A stretch of 16,497 nt of DNA from Deltaproteobacteria bacterium (lineage in GTDB: Bacteria; Myxococcota_A; JAADFL01), in the NCBI GenBank assembly GCA_013152945.1, contig JAADFL010000162.1, positions 1 through 16,497 on the forward strand. The letters are read 5' to 3'. Made by a program: the position numbers and the translations under genes. Numbering within the stretch: the stretch's first letter is position 1; the number at the start of each line of letters is the position of its first letter. Below, piece after piece: positions 1-7,121 of this stretch. The notes under the pieces are model-generated. The model saw only the letters and a list, made by a program, of their open reading frames with translations. It ran no database searches and was not told where the DNA came from.

Positions 1-1423
1 AGCCTCCCCAGGCCTGCCATCGCTTGGATGCCAGGTCCGCCTCGTACTCGAGCAGCGCAGGGGACGGCTCGAGTGAAAACTCGATGCGGCTGGACCGGCC
101 CAGGGGCACATCCACCTCTTTCTCCACTGTTTTGTACCCGTCGAGCCTGGCGAGCACCTTGTGCCTGCCCGGTAACAGGCGCACCGTGCCGGAACCGCTG
201 TGCTCCAGCCTGGACTTTCCCTGGCCGATAATGACCAGGCTGTTTGCAGGGTTTACCGCAAGCTCGACATCTACGGGGAAGAGCTCGAGATCGAATTTTA
301 TCTGCTGTGGTCTCGTCCCGGGCTCTGCAGGCTTTATGAATACCCTTTTCTCCAAGAGCTTGTAGCCGGGCGCACTTGCTTTAATCAGATACTTGCTGTC
401 GGCCTCCAGCGATAGGCTTACTGGAGCCTCGCCGACCAACTTTTCGGACACGAGTATCTTGGCGCCCTTGGGCCTTGTAGAAATCCATACGTCCCGCATG
501 GCAGGCAAGAGCCTCACGTTCAGCTCCTGGTCGCCGGTTACATCCACGCGCATGTTGTGCTTTAGGTACCCGGCGAGAGAAACCTCGAGCCTGTGGCTGC
601 CGGACGGAACCTCACGCACGACCACGGGCGTCGCGCCGACCTCCTTGCCGTCCCAGGTCACCTTTGCCTCCGGAGGCTCCGAGAACACGGTCACGGTGCG
701 AAGCTTGCCTGCAACAAGCTCGAGAAAGGCGCGCGCCACTTGGCCGGCGCGTACTTCCACGCCCCGGCTGCGCTTGAGCACCCCCTTGCTCGCCTCCACC
801 ATGTGAAGGCCGGTGAACAGGTCCTTGACAACCACCGGGGCCACGCCCACGTCTCTGCCGTCCACCCTGACCTGCGCTCCTGCAGGCTCGGTCTTGACCA
901 TCAGGATTCCCTTGCCGCCACTGGCTGTGCCGACACCCATCACTGCGTTGGCCGCCTTGACCGCCAGGTCGTCGAGCAGCCCGATGTCGCCGACTGCTTC
1001 ACGAAATCTGGACACCACGCGCGCCTGCATCACGTCGATGCGAACCAGGCCCAAGAACCAGCGCCCACCCACCTTGGTGACGGATCCCTTGACCAGGTAG
1101 CGGGCGCCCATGGCTCCGGTTATCTCGGCAAGGCACGACACCTCGTCCTCGCAGCCCAGGATCTCCTTCTCCTTCTCGAACCCCAGCATGGTCAGCATCT
1201 CCTCCTGGGATGTAACACTATAGTCCCCGTGTTGGCCAAGGGTAGCGGTCACGGTCTGGGTCAGGGAGCGCGCAAGCTTTTTGTCCACGCCCTGCGCCGA
1301 GATATCGAGCACCATAATTTGTTGCTTGCGCCTGACCCGGCCCTCGGCCCTGGATAGGGACGGAGCAAAGAGCATGGCAAGAAATAAAAAATAGAAAACA
1401 ACAGAAATCGGTACCATTTTCAT
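1..1423 (-). CDS. Secreted PEGA-repeat protein, 3' end missing at the left window edge
   Basis: The reading frame is open for 474 codons from ATG at 1423 to the window edge, so the C-terminus is missing. An SD-like GGAG lies 8 nt upstream of the ATG. Residues 1-26 form a signal peptide: a short basic start, a hydrophobic core, and a likely cut after SRA. Residues 35-165 resemble the TolB/CsgG-like N-terminal domain of deltaproteobacterial proteins, with the Cys91/Cys97 pair in GCEDEVSCLAEI and a GARYLVKGSV strand. About four PEGA-like repeats follow at 172-238, 241-307, 309-370 and 383-452, each beta-rich with a 'P-x-A-x-V-x-x-x-G/GxxP' pattern and a 'GY' near the end. PEGA domains are thought to bind or sit at the envelope surface; the function here is unknown. 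Base composition is visibly richer in G+C than the genes to its right. The export and repeat calls are solid; the role is not. Confidence 0.88.
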   Translation of the reverse strand, partial: MKMVPISVVFYFLFLAMLFAPSLSRAEGRVRRKQQIMVLDISAQGVDKKLARSLTQTVTATLGQHGDYSVTSQEEMLTMLGFEKEKEILGCEDEVSCLAEITGAMGARYLVKGSVTKVGGRWFLGLVRIDVMQARVVSRFREAVGDIGLLDDLAVKAANAVMGVGTASGGKGILMVKTEPAGAQVRVDGRDVGVAPVVVKDLFTGLHMVEASKGVLKRSRGVEVRAGQVARAFLELVAGKLRTVTVFSEPPEAKVTWDGKEVGATPVVVREVPSGSHRLEVSLAGYLKHNMRVDVTGDQELNVRLLPAMRDVWISTRPKGAKILVSEKLVGEAPVSLSLEADSKYLIKASAPGYKLLEKRVFIKPAEPGTRPQQIKFDLELFPVDVELAVNPANSLVIIGQGKSRLEHSGSGTVRLLPGRHKVLARLDGYKTVEKEVDVPLGRSSRIEFSLEPSPALLEYEADLASKRWQAWGG

Positions 1424-1448
1424 CGTCCAACTCCGTGCCTGCCCGCTG

Positions 1449-1476
1449 TTGTTATCATTTATATGGTTTTTATAAT
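1449..1476 (+). promoter_or_regulatory. Promoter-like signal reading into the intergenic gap
   Basis: On the plus strand TTGTTA (1449-1454, 4 of 6) is followed after 16 nt by a perfect TATAAT (1471-1476). Transcription would start near 1483 and read away from the PEGA gene. The -10 is shared with the minus-strand promoter, so the two would compete for polymerase. AT-rich DNA can give such matches by chance. Confidence 0.35.
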
Positions 1477-1500
1477 GATGAATGATTTTGTCACTGTCAA
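1472..1500 (-). promoter_or_regulatory. Sigma70-like promoter for the PEGA gene
   Basis: On the minus strand a perfect -35 TTGACA (1500-1495) is followed after 17 nt by CATTAT (1477-1472, 4 of 6 matches to TATAAT). Predicted transcription starts near 1465, giving a leader of roughly 40 nt before the PEGA start at 1423. The -10 box overlaps the -10 box of an opposite-strand promoter candidate. Seen by eye only. Confidence 0.5.
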
Positions 1501-1637
1501 ACGAATTTCTTTTTATTGTAGTAATTACGTAAATCATCCGGTTTCGGGTCGCGGGAGTATTAAGTCATCGAGGTGGTGAATCCACGGCGTCAGAGCCCAA
1601 GTCGCCATGGAACGATGGGCCCTCTTTTTATTTTTTC
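1483..1637 (+). ncRNA. Possible orphan small RNA of about 150 nt
   Basis: This stretch lies between a plus-strand promoter-like signal (TATAAT at 1471-1476) and a plus-strand intrinsic terminator (1592-1636), with no protein gene in between. It has an AT-rich first third and a GC-rich, structured second half, including a GTGG/CCAC hairpin near 1574-1585. I compared it by eye with SRP RNA, glycine, c-di-GMP, ZTP and glutamine riboswitch cores and saw no convincing match. Tiny frames inside it, for example ATG at 1482, have no SD. It could also be an untranslated leader or noise. Confidence 0.3.
1592..1636 (+). terminator. Rho-independent terminator without an upstream gene
   Basis: The stem pairs AGAG (1592-1595) with CTCT (1622-1625), CCCA (1596-1599) with TGGG (1616-1619) across a CC bulge, and TCG (1602-1604) with CGA (1613-1615) around loop CCATGGAA. 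It is followed by TTTTATTTTTT. The uridine tract is on the plus strand only, so it would end rightward transcription, yet no annotated gene on that strand precedes it. Confidence 0.55.
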
Positions 1638-1639
1638 AT

Positions 1640-1951
1640 TGTAAGAATCTATAGTACAGGCAATCAAATACCTGTCAAAATGTTCCAGTTGGATATGTCA
1701 GAACGACAAAGGTAATTATGTGAATTTGACAAGAATCCATATCGCGTCTCGAACCCAATCATTAGAGGGTTTGATATCTGTCGAGTCAAACCACGAGAGG
1801 AGAACGTGACATCAAGGGCCTGAAGCGATTAATGGCAAGCGATCCAAGGCGCAATACAGGTTGCCGGCATGCAGGGTAAGCAGGATGGTGAGGCTGGAAC
1901 AGGGGCTGTACAGGGTTTTAATCGGCATGTTTATGCAAGGTGACCGCGCTG
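1640..1951. other. Intergenic stretch downstream of the RDD gene
   Basis: This is the rest of the 528-nt gap. Positions 1640-1790 are AT-rich with no clear gene. Positions 1812-1930 are GC-richer; on the minus strand a 38-codon frame (ATG near 1928, stop near 1812) has mainly G or C at third positions, but it has no SD and I recognise nothing in it. A small CGCT/AGCG hairpin sits at the RDD stop without a T-run, so no good terminator for the RDD gene is visible. Confidence 0.4.
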
Positions 1952-2890
1952 TCAGCGGCTCGACTTTACTATCACCATTGTGCCGCAAAGATGATCGTGC
2001 AGGGCCTTTCTCTCTTTGTCGAAGCCTGCCCATACCGGGCAAATACCCAGGGCGACCGAGCCTATGAACAGTAAAACAGAGCGAGCGACAGAAAGCATTG
2101 TCGAAGGTTCCTCCCCATCGGAAATTCTGATCACTTTCAAAGAGAACAACCTTCTGCCAAAGGTCTTTTCTTTCAGTACGCCACGGTATATCACGAGTGA
2201 GAGCAACATACCGGCCAGGGGAGGGAACAATAGCACCGGTTTCCTCAATGCCAGGTCCACGATGAAATCGATTCCGTGCTCGCGTGCAGGCGGAAATGAA
2301 TGAAGACCGGGCAAGAGATAGAAAAGCAAGGAAATAGCCGCAGCCAGCAAGAGCAGGATGGGTGCATCAACCAGCATGGCCAGCAATCTCTTCCAGAACC
2401 CGGCTGCATGAACCTCGATTTTCCGTATTTCAATTTCACTATCCGCTGTTTCTTGTTCCAGTGTTTCCAAAGGCGGCGAAACCCGGGGCAAAGTATCTTC
2501 CTGTTGTTCGGCTTGGTCCCCTGCTTTTACGGCTTCGGCTGTTTCGGTTTTGGCGTCGTCCTCTGCTTCTTCAGCCCATGCAGGATCGGAAGACGGGATT
2601 TTTTCCCATTGACCGGCAACCTTGTCGCTAATTTCAACCTTGGCCACGGTCTCAACATCCGCGTCCTTTACCAGGTCCTTCAATGCCTGAGGCGAAGCTG
2701 GAGGCCCGGGTTTGGAGGTTATGAGTATTTTAGGCTTTTCAACTATTTCCCGTCCTGCTGCATGGCTGCTCTTTTTTCCATCCCGGCCGGCCTTTTCCCT
2801 GAGGTGCTTGGGGATGTACGGTGAACGCCCGCACTGCGGGCATACCGGCTCACTGTCATCGTAGTCAGTGCCGCAATGCGGGCAATGCAT
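1952..2890 (-). CDS. Zinc-ribbon RDD-family membrane protein
   Basis: I chose the ATG at 2890 (312 aa) because GGAGG lies 5 nt upstream; a GTG at 2905 would place that SD inside the gene. The protein begins MHCPHCG, a usual zinc-ribbon start, with Cys3/Cys6 and Cys17/Cys20. Residues 30-155 are a hydrophilic, acidic, Pro/Ala/Glu-rich linker. Residues 160-312 are an RDD domain: FWKRLLAMLVD holds the conserved Arg168 and Asp175, three membrane segments lie near 176-195, 217-237 and 268-288, and the last Asp is in LHDHLCGT (Asp299). RDD proteins are poorly characterised; some are implicated in ion exchange. The N-terminal ribbon and linker should be cytoplasmic. It lies about 140 nt downstream of thrC, possibly with its own promoter. 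No specific function is inferred. Confidence 0.85.
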   Translation of the reverse strand: MHCPHCGTDYDDSEPVCPQCGRSPYIPKHLREKAGRDGKKSSHAAGREIVEKPKILITSKPGPPASPQALKDLVKDADVETVAKVEISDKVAGQWEKIPSSDPAWAEEAEDDAKTETAEAVKAGDQAEQQEDTLPRVSPPLETLEQETADSEIEIRKIEVHAAGFWKRLLAMLVDAPILLLLAAAISLLFYLLPGLHSFPPAREHGIDFIVDLALRKPVLLFPPLAGMLLSLVIYRGVLKEKTFGRRLFSLKVIRISDGEEPSTMLSVARSVLLFIGSVALGICPVWAGFDKERKALHDHLCGTMVIVKSSR

Positions 2891-2906
2891 CCATTCCTCC
2901 GGCACT

Positions 2907-2918
2907 GTGCTCTAGCAC
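2907..2918. repeat. Palindrome just upstream of the RDD gene
   Basis: GTGCT-CT-AGCAC is a 12-nt inverted repeat with 5-bp arms, about 17 nt before the chosen RDD start. A minus-strand TTGACC (2937-2932) with 17-nt spacing would put a poor -10 (TAGAGC) inside it. It may be an operator or a small leader hairpin. It is too short to be certain. Confidence 0.3.
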
Positions 2919-3014
2919 GGTCTTATTTATTGGTCAAACATTTCGTGAAGCCGGGACATTTCAAAAACAAACATGACAACCGAAATCCGAGCCGGGGTTG
3001 TATTCCGTGTTATA

Positions 3015-3036
3015 CTAAAAAAACTACGGTCTAGTT
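3015..3036 (-). terminator. Weak terminator-like hairpin at the end of thrC
   Basis: On the minus strand AACTA (3036-3032, overlapping the thrC stop TAG) pairs with TAGTT (3026-3022) around loop GACCG and runs straight into a tract of seven T. The stem is only 5 bp and AT-rich, so termination would be inefficient. It may allow read-through into the RDD gene. Confidence 0.35.
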
Positions 3037-4320
3037 GTCCAGTTCCTGCAAAACGGCATCAAGCCTCGGCTCGACCTTTACCGGCTGGTTCCTTCCCTGG
3101 ATGTTCTTGCCAAGAGATCCTTTGTGCACGGCGATCACCGTGTCCGGGTCTTTCAACAAATTCCCTGTTAGAACACAAACCACGTTGCTGCCGGGCCGTA
3201 TCGTTCCCTTCTTGACCAGTTTGCGCGCACCGCCCACTGATGCGCATGATGCAGGTTCCGCCCCGATACCGCTTGCATCGACTTCGATTTTAGCCTGTAA
3301 TATCTCGTCGTCGGTCAACTGCTCGACCACGCCGCCGGTCGCCTCAATGCCCCTCAAGCTCTTTCGCCATGAGACAGGGTTGCCTATGCGAATAGCGGTC
3401 GCCACTGTGTCGGGATTCTGTACAGGTACAAGGTCTCTCTTTTCACGAAATGCCGTGTACAAAGGATTGGCCCCCTCTGCCTGCACAACCGCTATCTTTG
3501 GAAGCTTGTCGATCAGACCAAGCTCTTTTAGTTCCATGAATCCCTTTGAAAGGGCCGAGTTGTTTCCAAGGTTGCCGCCCGGCACCACGATCCAGTCCGG
3601 CACGTTCCATCTCATCTGTTGTAGAATCTCGAAGCCGATAGCCTTTTGTCCCTCGATGCGAAAGGGATTTAATGAGTTAAGCAGATATATGTTTCGCTTT
3701 CGGCAGACCTGCTCCACCAAATGCATGGCCGAGTCGAAATCAGCTTCGATCTGAATCGTACGCGCCCCGTAAGCCAATGCCTGTGCAAGCTTTCCAAGGG
3801 CGATCTTTCCCGCAGGCACAAAGACCACCGCCCTCATCCCGGCCATTGCCGCATAGGCTGCCATGGAGGCGGCCGTGTTTCCCGTGGATGCACATGCAAC
3901 GGTTTTCATGCCGAAGAAACGGGCCATGGTGATTCCCACTGTCATGCCCCGGTCTTTGAATGATCCGGTCGGGTTTTCTCCTTCCTGCTTGAGTCTCAGG
4001 TTGTCGATTCCAGTGAACAAAGATAATCTTCCGGAAATGTACAGACCGGTGTTTCCCTCGGGCCTGGTGAAAATTTTGTCACAGGACAACGGCGCTACGA
4101 GTTCGCGAAAACGCCAGACTCCAGAAACATCCCAGGGCATAAGCGAGCCCATGCGCTCGTCCAGAACCCGCTTGTCTATCCTGCCCTTCAACATTTCGAG
4201 GTCATGAACAACATCCAGGGTTCCACCGCAATCACAACGGTTGCGGGGCTCATCTCCCGGGTAGACCGCCTTGCAGCGCACACAGACCAGTTCATATCGT
4301 CGGTTCACATCCCTTTTCAC
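3031..4320 (-). CDS. thrC: Threonine synthase
   Basis: This PLP enzyme converts O-phosphohomoserine to threonine in the cytoplasm. The chosen start is GTG at 4320, which overlaps the thrB stop as GTGA and has GAGG 5 nt upstream, giving 429 aa. The longest frame would start at 4437 but overlaps thrB by 120 nt with unrelated sequence. Residues 13-31 hold a small zinc-ribbon-like motif (Cys13, Cys16, Cys29, Cys31). The PLP lysine is Lys122 in ENPTGSFKDRGM. Other fold-type II markers are CASTGNTAASMAAYA and the glycine loop VVPGGNLGNNSAL. Length and motifs fit the monofunctional short class. The overlap with thrB implies translational coupling. Confidence 0.96.
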   Translation of the reverse strand: MKRDVNRRYELVCVRCKAVYPGDEPRNRCDCGGTLDVVHDLEMLKGRIDKRVLDERMGSLMPWDVSGVWRFRELVAPLSCDKIFTRPEGNTGLYISGRLSLFTGIDNLRLKQEGENPTGSFKDRGMTVGITMARFFGMKTVACASTGNTAASMAAYAAMAGMRAVVFVPAGKIALGKLAQALAYGARTIQIEADFDSAMHLVEQVCRKRNIYLLNSLNPFRIEGQKAIGFEILQQMRWNVPDWIVVPGGNLGNNSALSKGFMELKELGLIDKLPKIAVVQAEGANPLYTAFREKRDLVPVQNPDTVATAIRIGNPVSWRKSLRGIEATGGVVEQLTDDEILQAKIEVDASGIGAEPASCASVGGARKLVKKGTIRPGSNVVCVLTGNLLKDPDTVIAVHKGSLGKNIQGRNQPVKVEPRLDAVLQELDN

Positions 4321-5264
4321 AACAACCTCGCTCCCGGGCAATCCACAGGAGATACGAATGCCCGGCTCTGTACCCCATGATCCATGAAAGACGACTCCAT
4401 GGCCAGGGCTACTTCGGATGCAACCACCTTGCTGCATGCCAGCGCGAAAAGGGAAGGTCCTGCACCGGAAATGGAGGCTGACAATGCACCTGCATCCAGG
4501 GCTGCATCCATTACTTGCGCACAGCCTGGAATGAGCCTTTCTCTTGCAGGGGTCACCACCTGATCCGGAAGGCAGCGGGCCAGCAACCCGAGGTCACCGG
4601 AATGCAAGGCCGACACCAGGGCGGCAAGGTTGGCGGTATTTGCAACGAATTGCTTCATCTCGACTTGTCTCGGAACAACCTTACGTGCCGTGCGCGTGGA
4701 CAATTCCAAACTTGGAACCACGACCACAACCGACAGGTCCCTTGGAACAGGCAGGCGGATACAGTCGATGGGATCCACGGACCTGACCAGGACCAGGCCA
4801 CCAAGCAGGGATGCAGCTACGTTGTCCGCATGCCTTCCTGATACAGCCTCTTCGGCCTCGACGCAGGGAAGCAACAGGTCGCGCAGCTTCAACGGCCTGC
4901 CGAACAACTCGTTCACCGCCACAGCAGCGGCTGCCGCGCTGGCTGCAGAGCTTCCAAGGCCCGAACCAATGGGCAGTCCCTTTTCGAGAACGAGTTCCAC
5001 TCCCTTGCCTTCAAGACCGGCCTTCTTCAGTGTGGCTGTTGCGGCTATGGAAGCCGTATTTTCTGTTGCAGTCCCGGGCAACCGGCCGTTGTCACCTGTG
5101 ATTTTGGATATAACAACACCGTTACCACTTGTCTTTGATGCGGTAACAATGTCGCCTGGCTGCTCCAGGGCCAGGCCGAGGACATCGAAGCCAAGACCAA
5201 GGTTCGCCACAGACGCAGGCGCAAAGACGCGGGCCATTATTCTTGGATTGTCCGTATTGCTCAT
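4317..5264 (-). CDS. thrB: Homoserine kinase (GHMP family)
   Basis: The enzyme phosphorylates homoserine with ATP to give the substrate of threonine synthase. The 315-aa product carries all three GHMP motifs: the N-terminal PASVANLGLGFDVLGLAL (about 16-33), the phosphate loop LPIGSGLGSSAASA (97-110), and the C-terminal ISGAGPSLFALA (265-276). HADNVAASLLGG (145-156) also matches the family. ATG at 5264 follows the aspartokinase-like stop by 9 nt; a GAGG lies in the end of that gene, about 12 nt upstream. The stop overlaps the thrC GTG by 4 nt. The frame is intact and the length is normal. Confidence 0.96.
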   Translation of the reverse strand: MSNTDNPRIMARVFAPASVANLGLGFDVLGLALEQPGDIVTASKTSGNGVVISKITGDNGRLPGTATENTASIAATATLKKAGLEGKGVELVLEKGLPIGSGLGSSAASAAAAAVAVNELFGRPLKLRDLLLPCVEAEEAVSGRHADNVAASLLGGLVLVRSVDPIDCIRLPVPRDLSVVVVVPSLELSTRTARKVVPRQVEMKQFVANTANLAALVSALHSGDLGLLARCLPDQVVTPARERLIPGCAQVMDAALDAGALSASISGAGPSLFALACSKVVASEVALAMESSFMDHGVQSRAFVSPVDCPGARLL

Positions 5265-5273
5265 GTCTTGGCT

Positions 5274-6743
5274 CTACCTCGATTCTACGTGATATCCTGA
5301 CTGCCTGTTATTTTTTTTACCGGCAATGTCGAACTCGATGCACAGGGCCTTGACTGCAACAGTTACATCACTCCTTTTAACGGCGATTGAGATGCTCAAC
5401 TCCATGGCGCCCTGGGCTATGGCCAGAATATTCACGCCTGCCCTTGCAAGTGCAGAAAAAATCCTGCCCGCTGTTCCGGGGTTTCCGGCCATTCCCATTC
5501 CCACCACGGTCACAAGGCCCACACCGGGCATCACAACAATGTCGTCTATTTGTCCAACGAGCATTTCCTTGTCCAGGCCGCGCCTCAATGCGGTCTGAGC
5601 AAGGCCTGCGTGAGATTCCCTGATTGCAAGGCATATGCTCGATTCGGACGAGGACTGGCTGAACATGGTGACACTGATTTCCTGCTCTGCAAGGCAGGAA
5701 AAAACCTTGGCCGCCATTCCGGCCATGCCGGCCATACCCTTTCCTTCGATTGAGAGCAATACATGGTCGACCATCGCATGTACAGCCCGCACCGGACCAT
5801 GGTCTTCCGTGATGCGTCCGTCTATCTTGGTGAAGACTCCTTCAGGTTCATGTATGGACTTGATTGTCATCTCCATGTCGCCCTGGGCAAGAGGGACCAG
5901 GCACCCCGGGTGCAGCAACCCGGAGCTGAAAAATGAAAGCTCCGCAGCCTCCCTGTAGTGCAGATGATCCAGTGGCGGAGCCTTGGGCACGATCGATTGA
6001 TCCGCAGCAGGAATGCCCGGACTTCCGGTCCATAGGGTTATTGACCGGGCATCCATTGCAAGAGCAACCAAGGTGCTCGTCAAGTCACCGCCGCCCCTTC
6101 CGAACGTGGTGGTGGCTCCATCGGGGGCCCTGCCGCATCCACCTGTCAAAACCGGTATCGTGCCTTTTTGCAGCAAAGGCTTTATCCTGGCCCGAATCGC
6201 CCTGTTTACAACATCGGACAAGGGTATGGCCCTGCCGAATGTGCCGTCGGTTTCGATGAAAGCACCTGTTTCAAGGACCCGGGCATCTTGTCCCCCTGCC
6301 CGTATCCCTGCCTTGAGCAGTTGAGCCGCGGCCCTCGATGCAGCGGATCTCATGCGGTCCAGTACCCTTGGACTGGATTCGGCCAATAACCGAACTCCAT
6401 GGATCAGTTCTTCCACTTCATCGAAAATAGGATCTATTTCCTGTTTCCGGCCAGGCGGGAAAAGATCAGCCCAAGCCCTTAAGTACTTGTTTTTCACCCC
6501 GGAAAGCAGTTCGTTGCTGCCTTCAAGATTTCCCTCTCCTGCCAGAACACCTGCCTTGAATAGTTCTTCTTCTGTGTCACAAATACCTGTGGCCACTACT
6601 ATCAGCCTCGAATCCTTTGCAGCATCCAGGATGAGTCGAACGGCTGTACCAAGGTCGCCTGCATCACAAAGGCCGTTGCCTCCGAACCTGAAGACCTGTA
6701 TCTTCAATCTGTTTTTAATCAGGTTTGTCATCGGATTTGTCAT
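5274..6743 (-). CDS. Aspartokinase-like protein with ACT domains and altered active site
   Basis: The 489-aa product aligns by eye to the kinase part of ThrA/LysC, which makes aspartyl phosphate. It lacks the homoserine dehydrogenase half of ThrA. Retained: TFGRGGGD (213-220, with the Arg and Asp of GRGGSD) and a 'YREAAELSFFSSGLLHP' segment (263-279). Changed: KFGGTS is RFGGNG (19-24), so the catalytic Lys is Arg; the 'S-x-GE' substrate motif is replaced by MRSAASRAAAQLL (131-143); TDVDG is TGSPG (239-243); and the VVSA-type strand is VVATG. Two ACT domains (about 325-390 and 405-475) closely resemble ThrA ones, with FSQSSSESSI and AIAQGAMELSIS. The neighbours thrB and thrC support a threonine-pathway role. 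It may be an inactive or regulatory homologue, or a divergent active kinase. Start ATG 6743 has AAGG about 9 nt upstream, inside a palindrome. Confidence 0.8.
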   Translation of the reverse strand: MTNPMTNLIKNRLKIQVFRFGGNGLCDAGDLGTAVRLILDAAKDSRLIVVATGICDTEEELFKAGVLAGEGNLEGSNELLSGVKNKYLRAWADLFPPGRKQEIDPIFDEVEELIHGVRLLAESSPRVLDRMRSAASRAAAQLLKAGIRAGGQDARVLETGAFIETDGTFGRAIPLSDVVNRAIRARIKPLLQKGTIPVLTGGCGRAPDGATTTFGRGGGDLTSTLVALAMDARSITLWTGSPGIPAADQSIVPKAPPLDHLHYREAAELSFFSSGLLHPGCLVPLAQGDMEMTIKSIHEPEGVFTKIDGRITEDHGPVRAVHAMVDHVLLSIEGKGMAGMAGMAAKVFSCLAEQEISVTMFSQSSSESSICLAIRESHAGLAQTALRRGLDKEMLVGQIDDIVVMPGVGLVTVVGMGMAGNPGTAGRIFSALARAGVNILAIAQGAMELSISIAVKRSDVTVAVKALCIEFDIAGKKNNRQSGYHVESR

Positions 6744-6756
6744 AAGGCAATGCCTT
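6744..6756. promoter_or_regulatory. Palindrome covering the aspartokinase-like gene's ribosome-binding site
   Basis: AAGGCAATGCCTT (plus strand) abuts the start codon. In the mRNA it can fold as AAGGC-ATT-GCCTT, burying the only SD-like bases (AAGG). It could lower initiation or serve as a protein operator. The stem is only 5 bp, so its effect is uncertain. Confidence 0.35.
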
Positions 6757-6814
6757 TTTCAAGTCAATCACAATGAGGAGGGCGAACAAGGACCAGGTCA
6801 ATTCTGAAGTAGGG

Positions 6815-7120
6815 TCATGTTCTCCAGTGGCTCTGCTCCATTTGGAAAAATTTCATGCGTTCTGCATCGGTCATGACCTCGATTCGGATATCATCAACCT
6901 CACCTCCGGCTTCCTGTACCGCCTGTGTAAGGCTGTTTACCATGTACTGTTTTACCACCTCCGGAATGCCCATGAATGGTACGACCAGGGCCATTGTGGC
7001 ATGGCTGTCCTTGACCTGGATGTCCCGCACCATCCCCAGGTCGACCAGGCTCAATGTTATTTCAGGATGCTCGACCGCCTCGATCGCATTTTGGATTTTT
7101 TCGTCTATTTTTTCGTCCAT
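6815..7120 (-). CDS. MIP18/DUF59 family small protein
   Basis: The start is placed at ATG 7120 (101 aa), 1 nt after the rsmE stop, because AGGAGGAG lies 6-7 nt upstream. A longer frame from 7153 overlaps rsmE and would put that SD inside the gene. The sequence has the DUF59 layout: an N-terminal helix ending in VEHPEI, then LSLVDLGMVRDIQV, a beta strand, and MTDAERMKFFQMEQSHW at the C-terminus. Family members assist iron-sulfur cluster assembly or target maturation. This copy has no cysteine at all; the family's usual 'gCP' is GIP here. A direct cluster-ligating role is therefore unlikely, and a scaffold or partner role is only inferred. Confidence 0.8.
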   Translation of the reverse strand: MDEKIDEKIQNAIEAVEHPEITLSLVDLGMVRDIQVKDSHATMALVVPFMGIPEVVKQYMVNSLTQAVQEAGGEVDDIRIEVMTDAERMKFFQMEQSHWRT

Positions 7121-7121
7121 T

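Noticed and set aside
593-1357. 254-codon plus-strand frame opposite the PEGA gene
   Set aside because: It is His/Leu/Gly-rich with no family likeness, and it lies antisense to a well-supported gene; high G+C makes long antisense frames common.
1218-1430. 70-codon minus-strand frame at the start of the PEGA gene
   Set aside because: It begins at a TTG and reads the PEGA gene in a shifted frame; the overlapping frame from ATG 1423 has a signal peptide and stays open for 474 codons.
1540-1640. Known riboswitch or SRP RNA in the PEGA upstream gap
   Set aside because: The conserved cores of SRP RNA, glycine, c-di-GMP, ZTP and glutamine RNAs are not present; only a generic hairpin and terminator remain.
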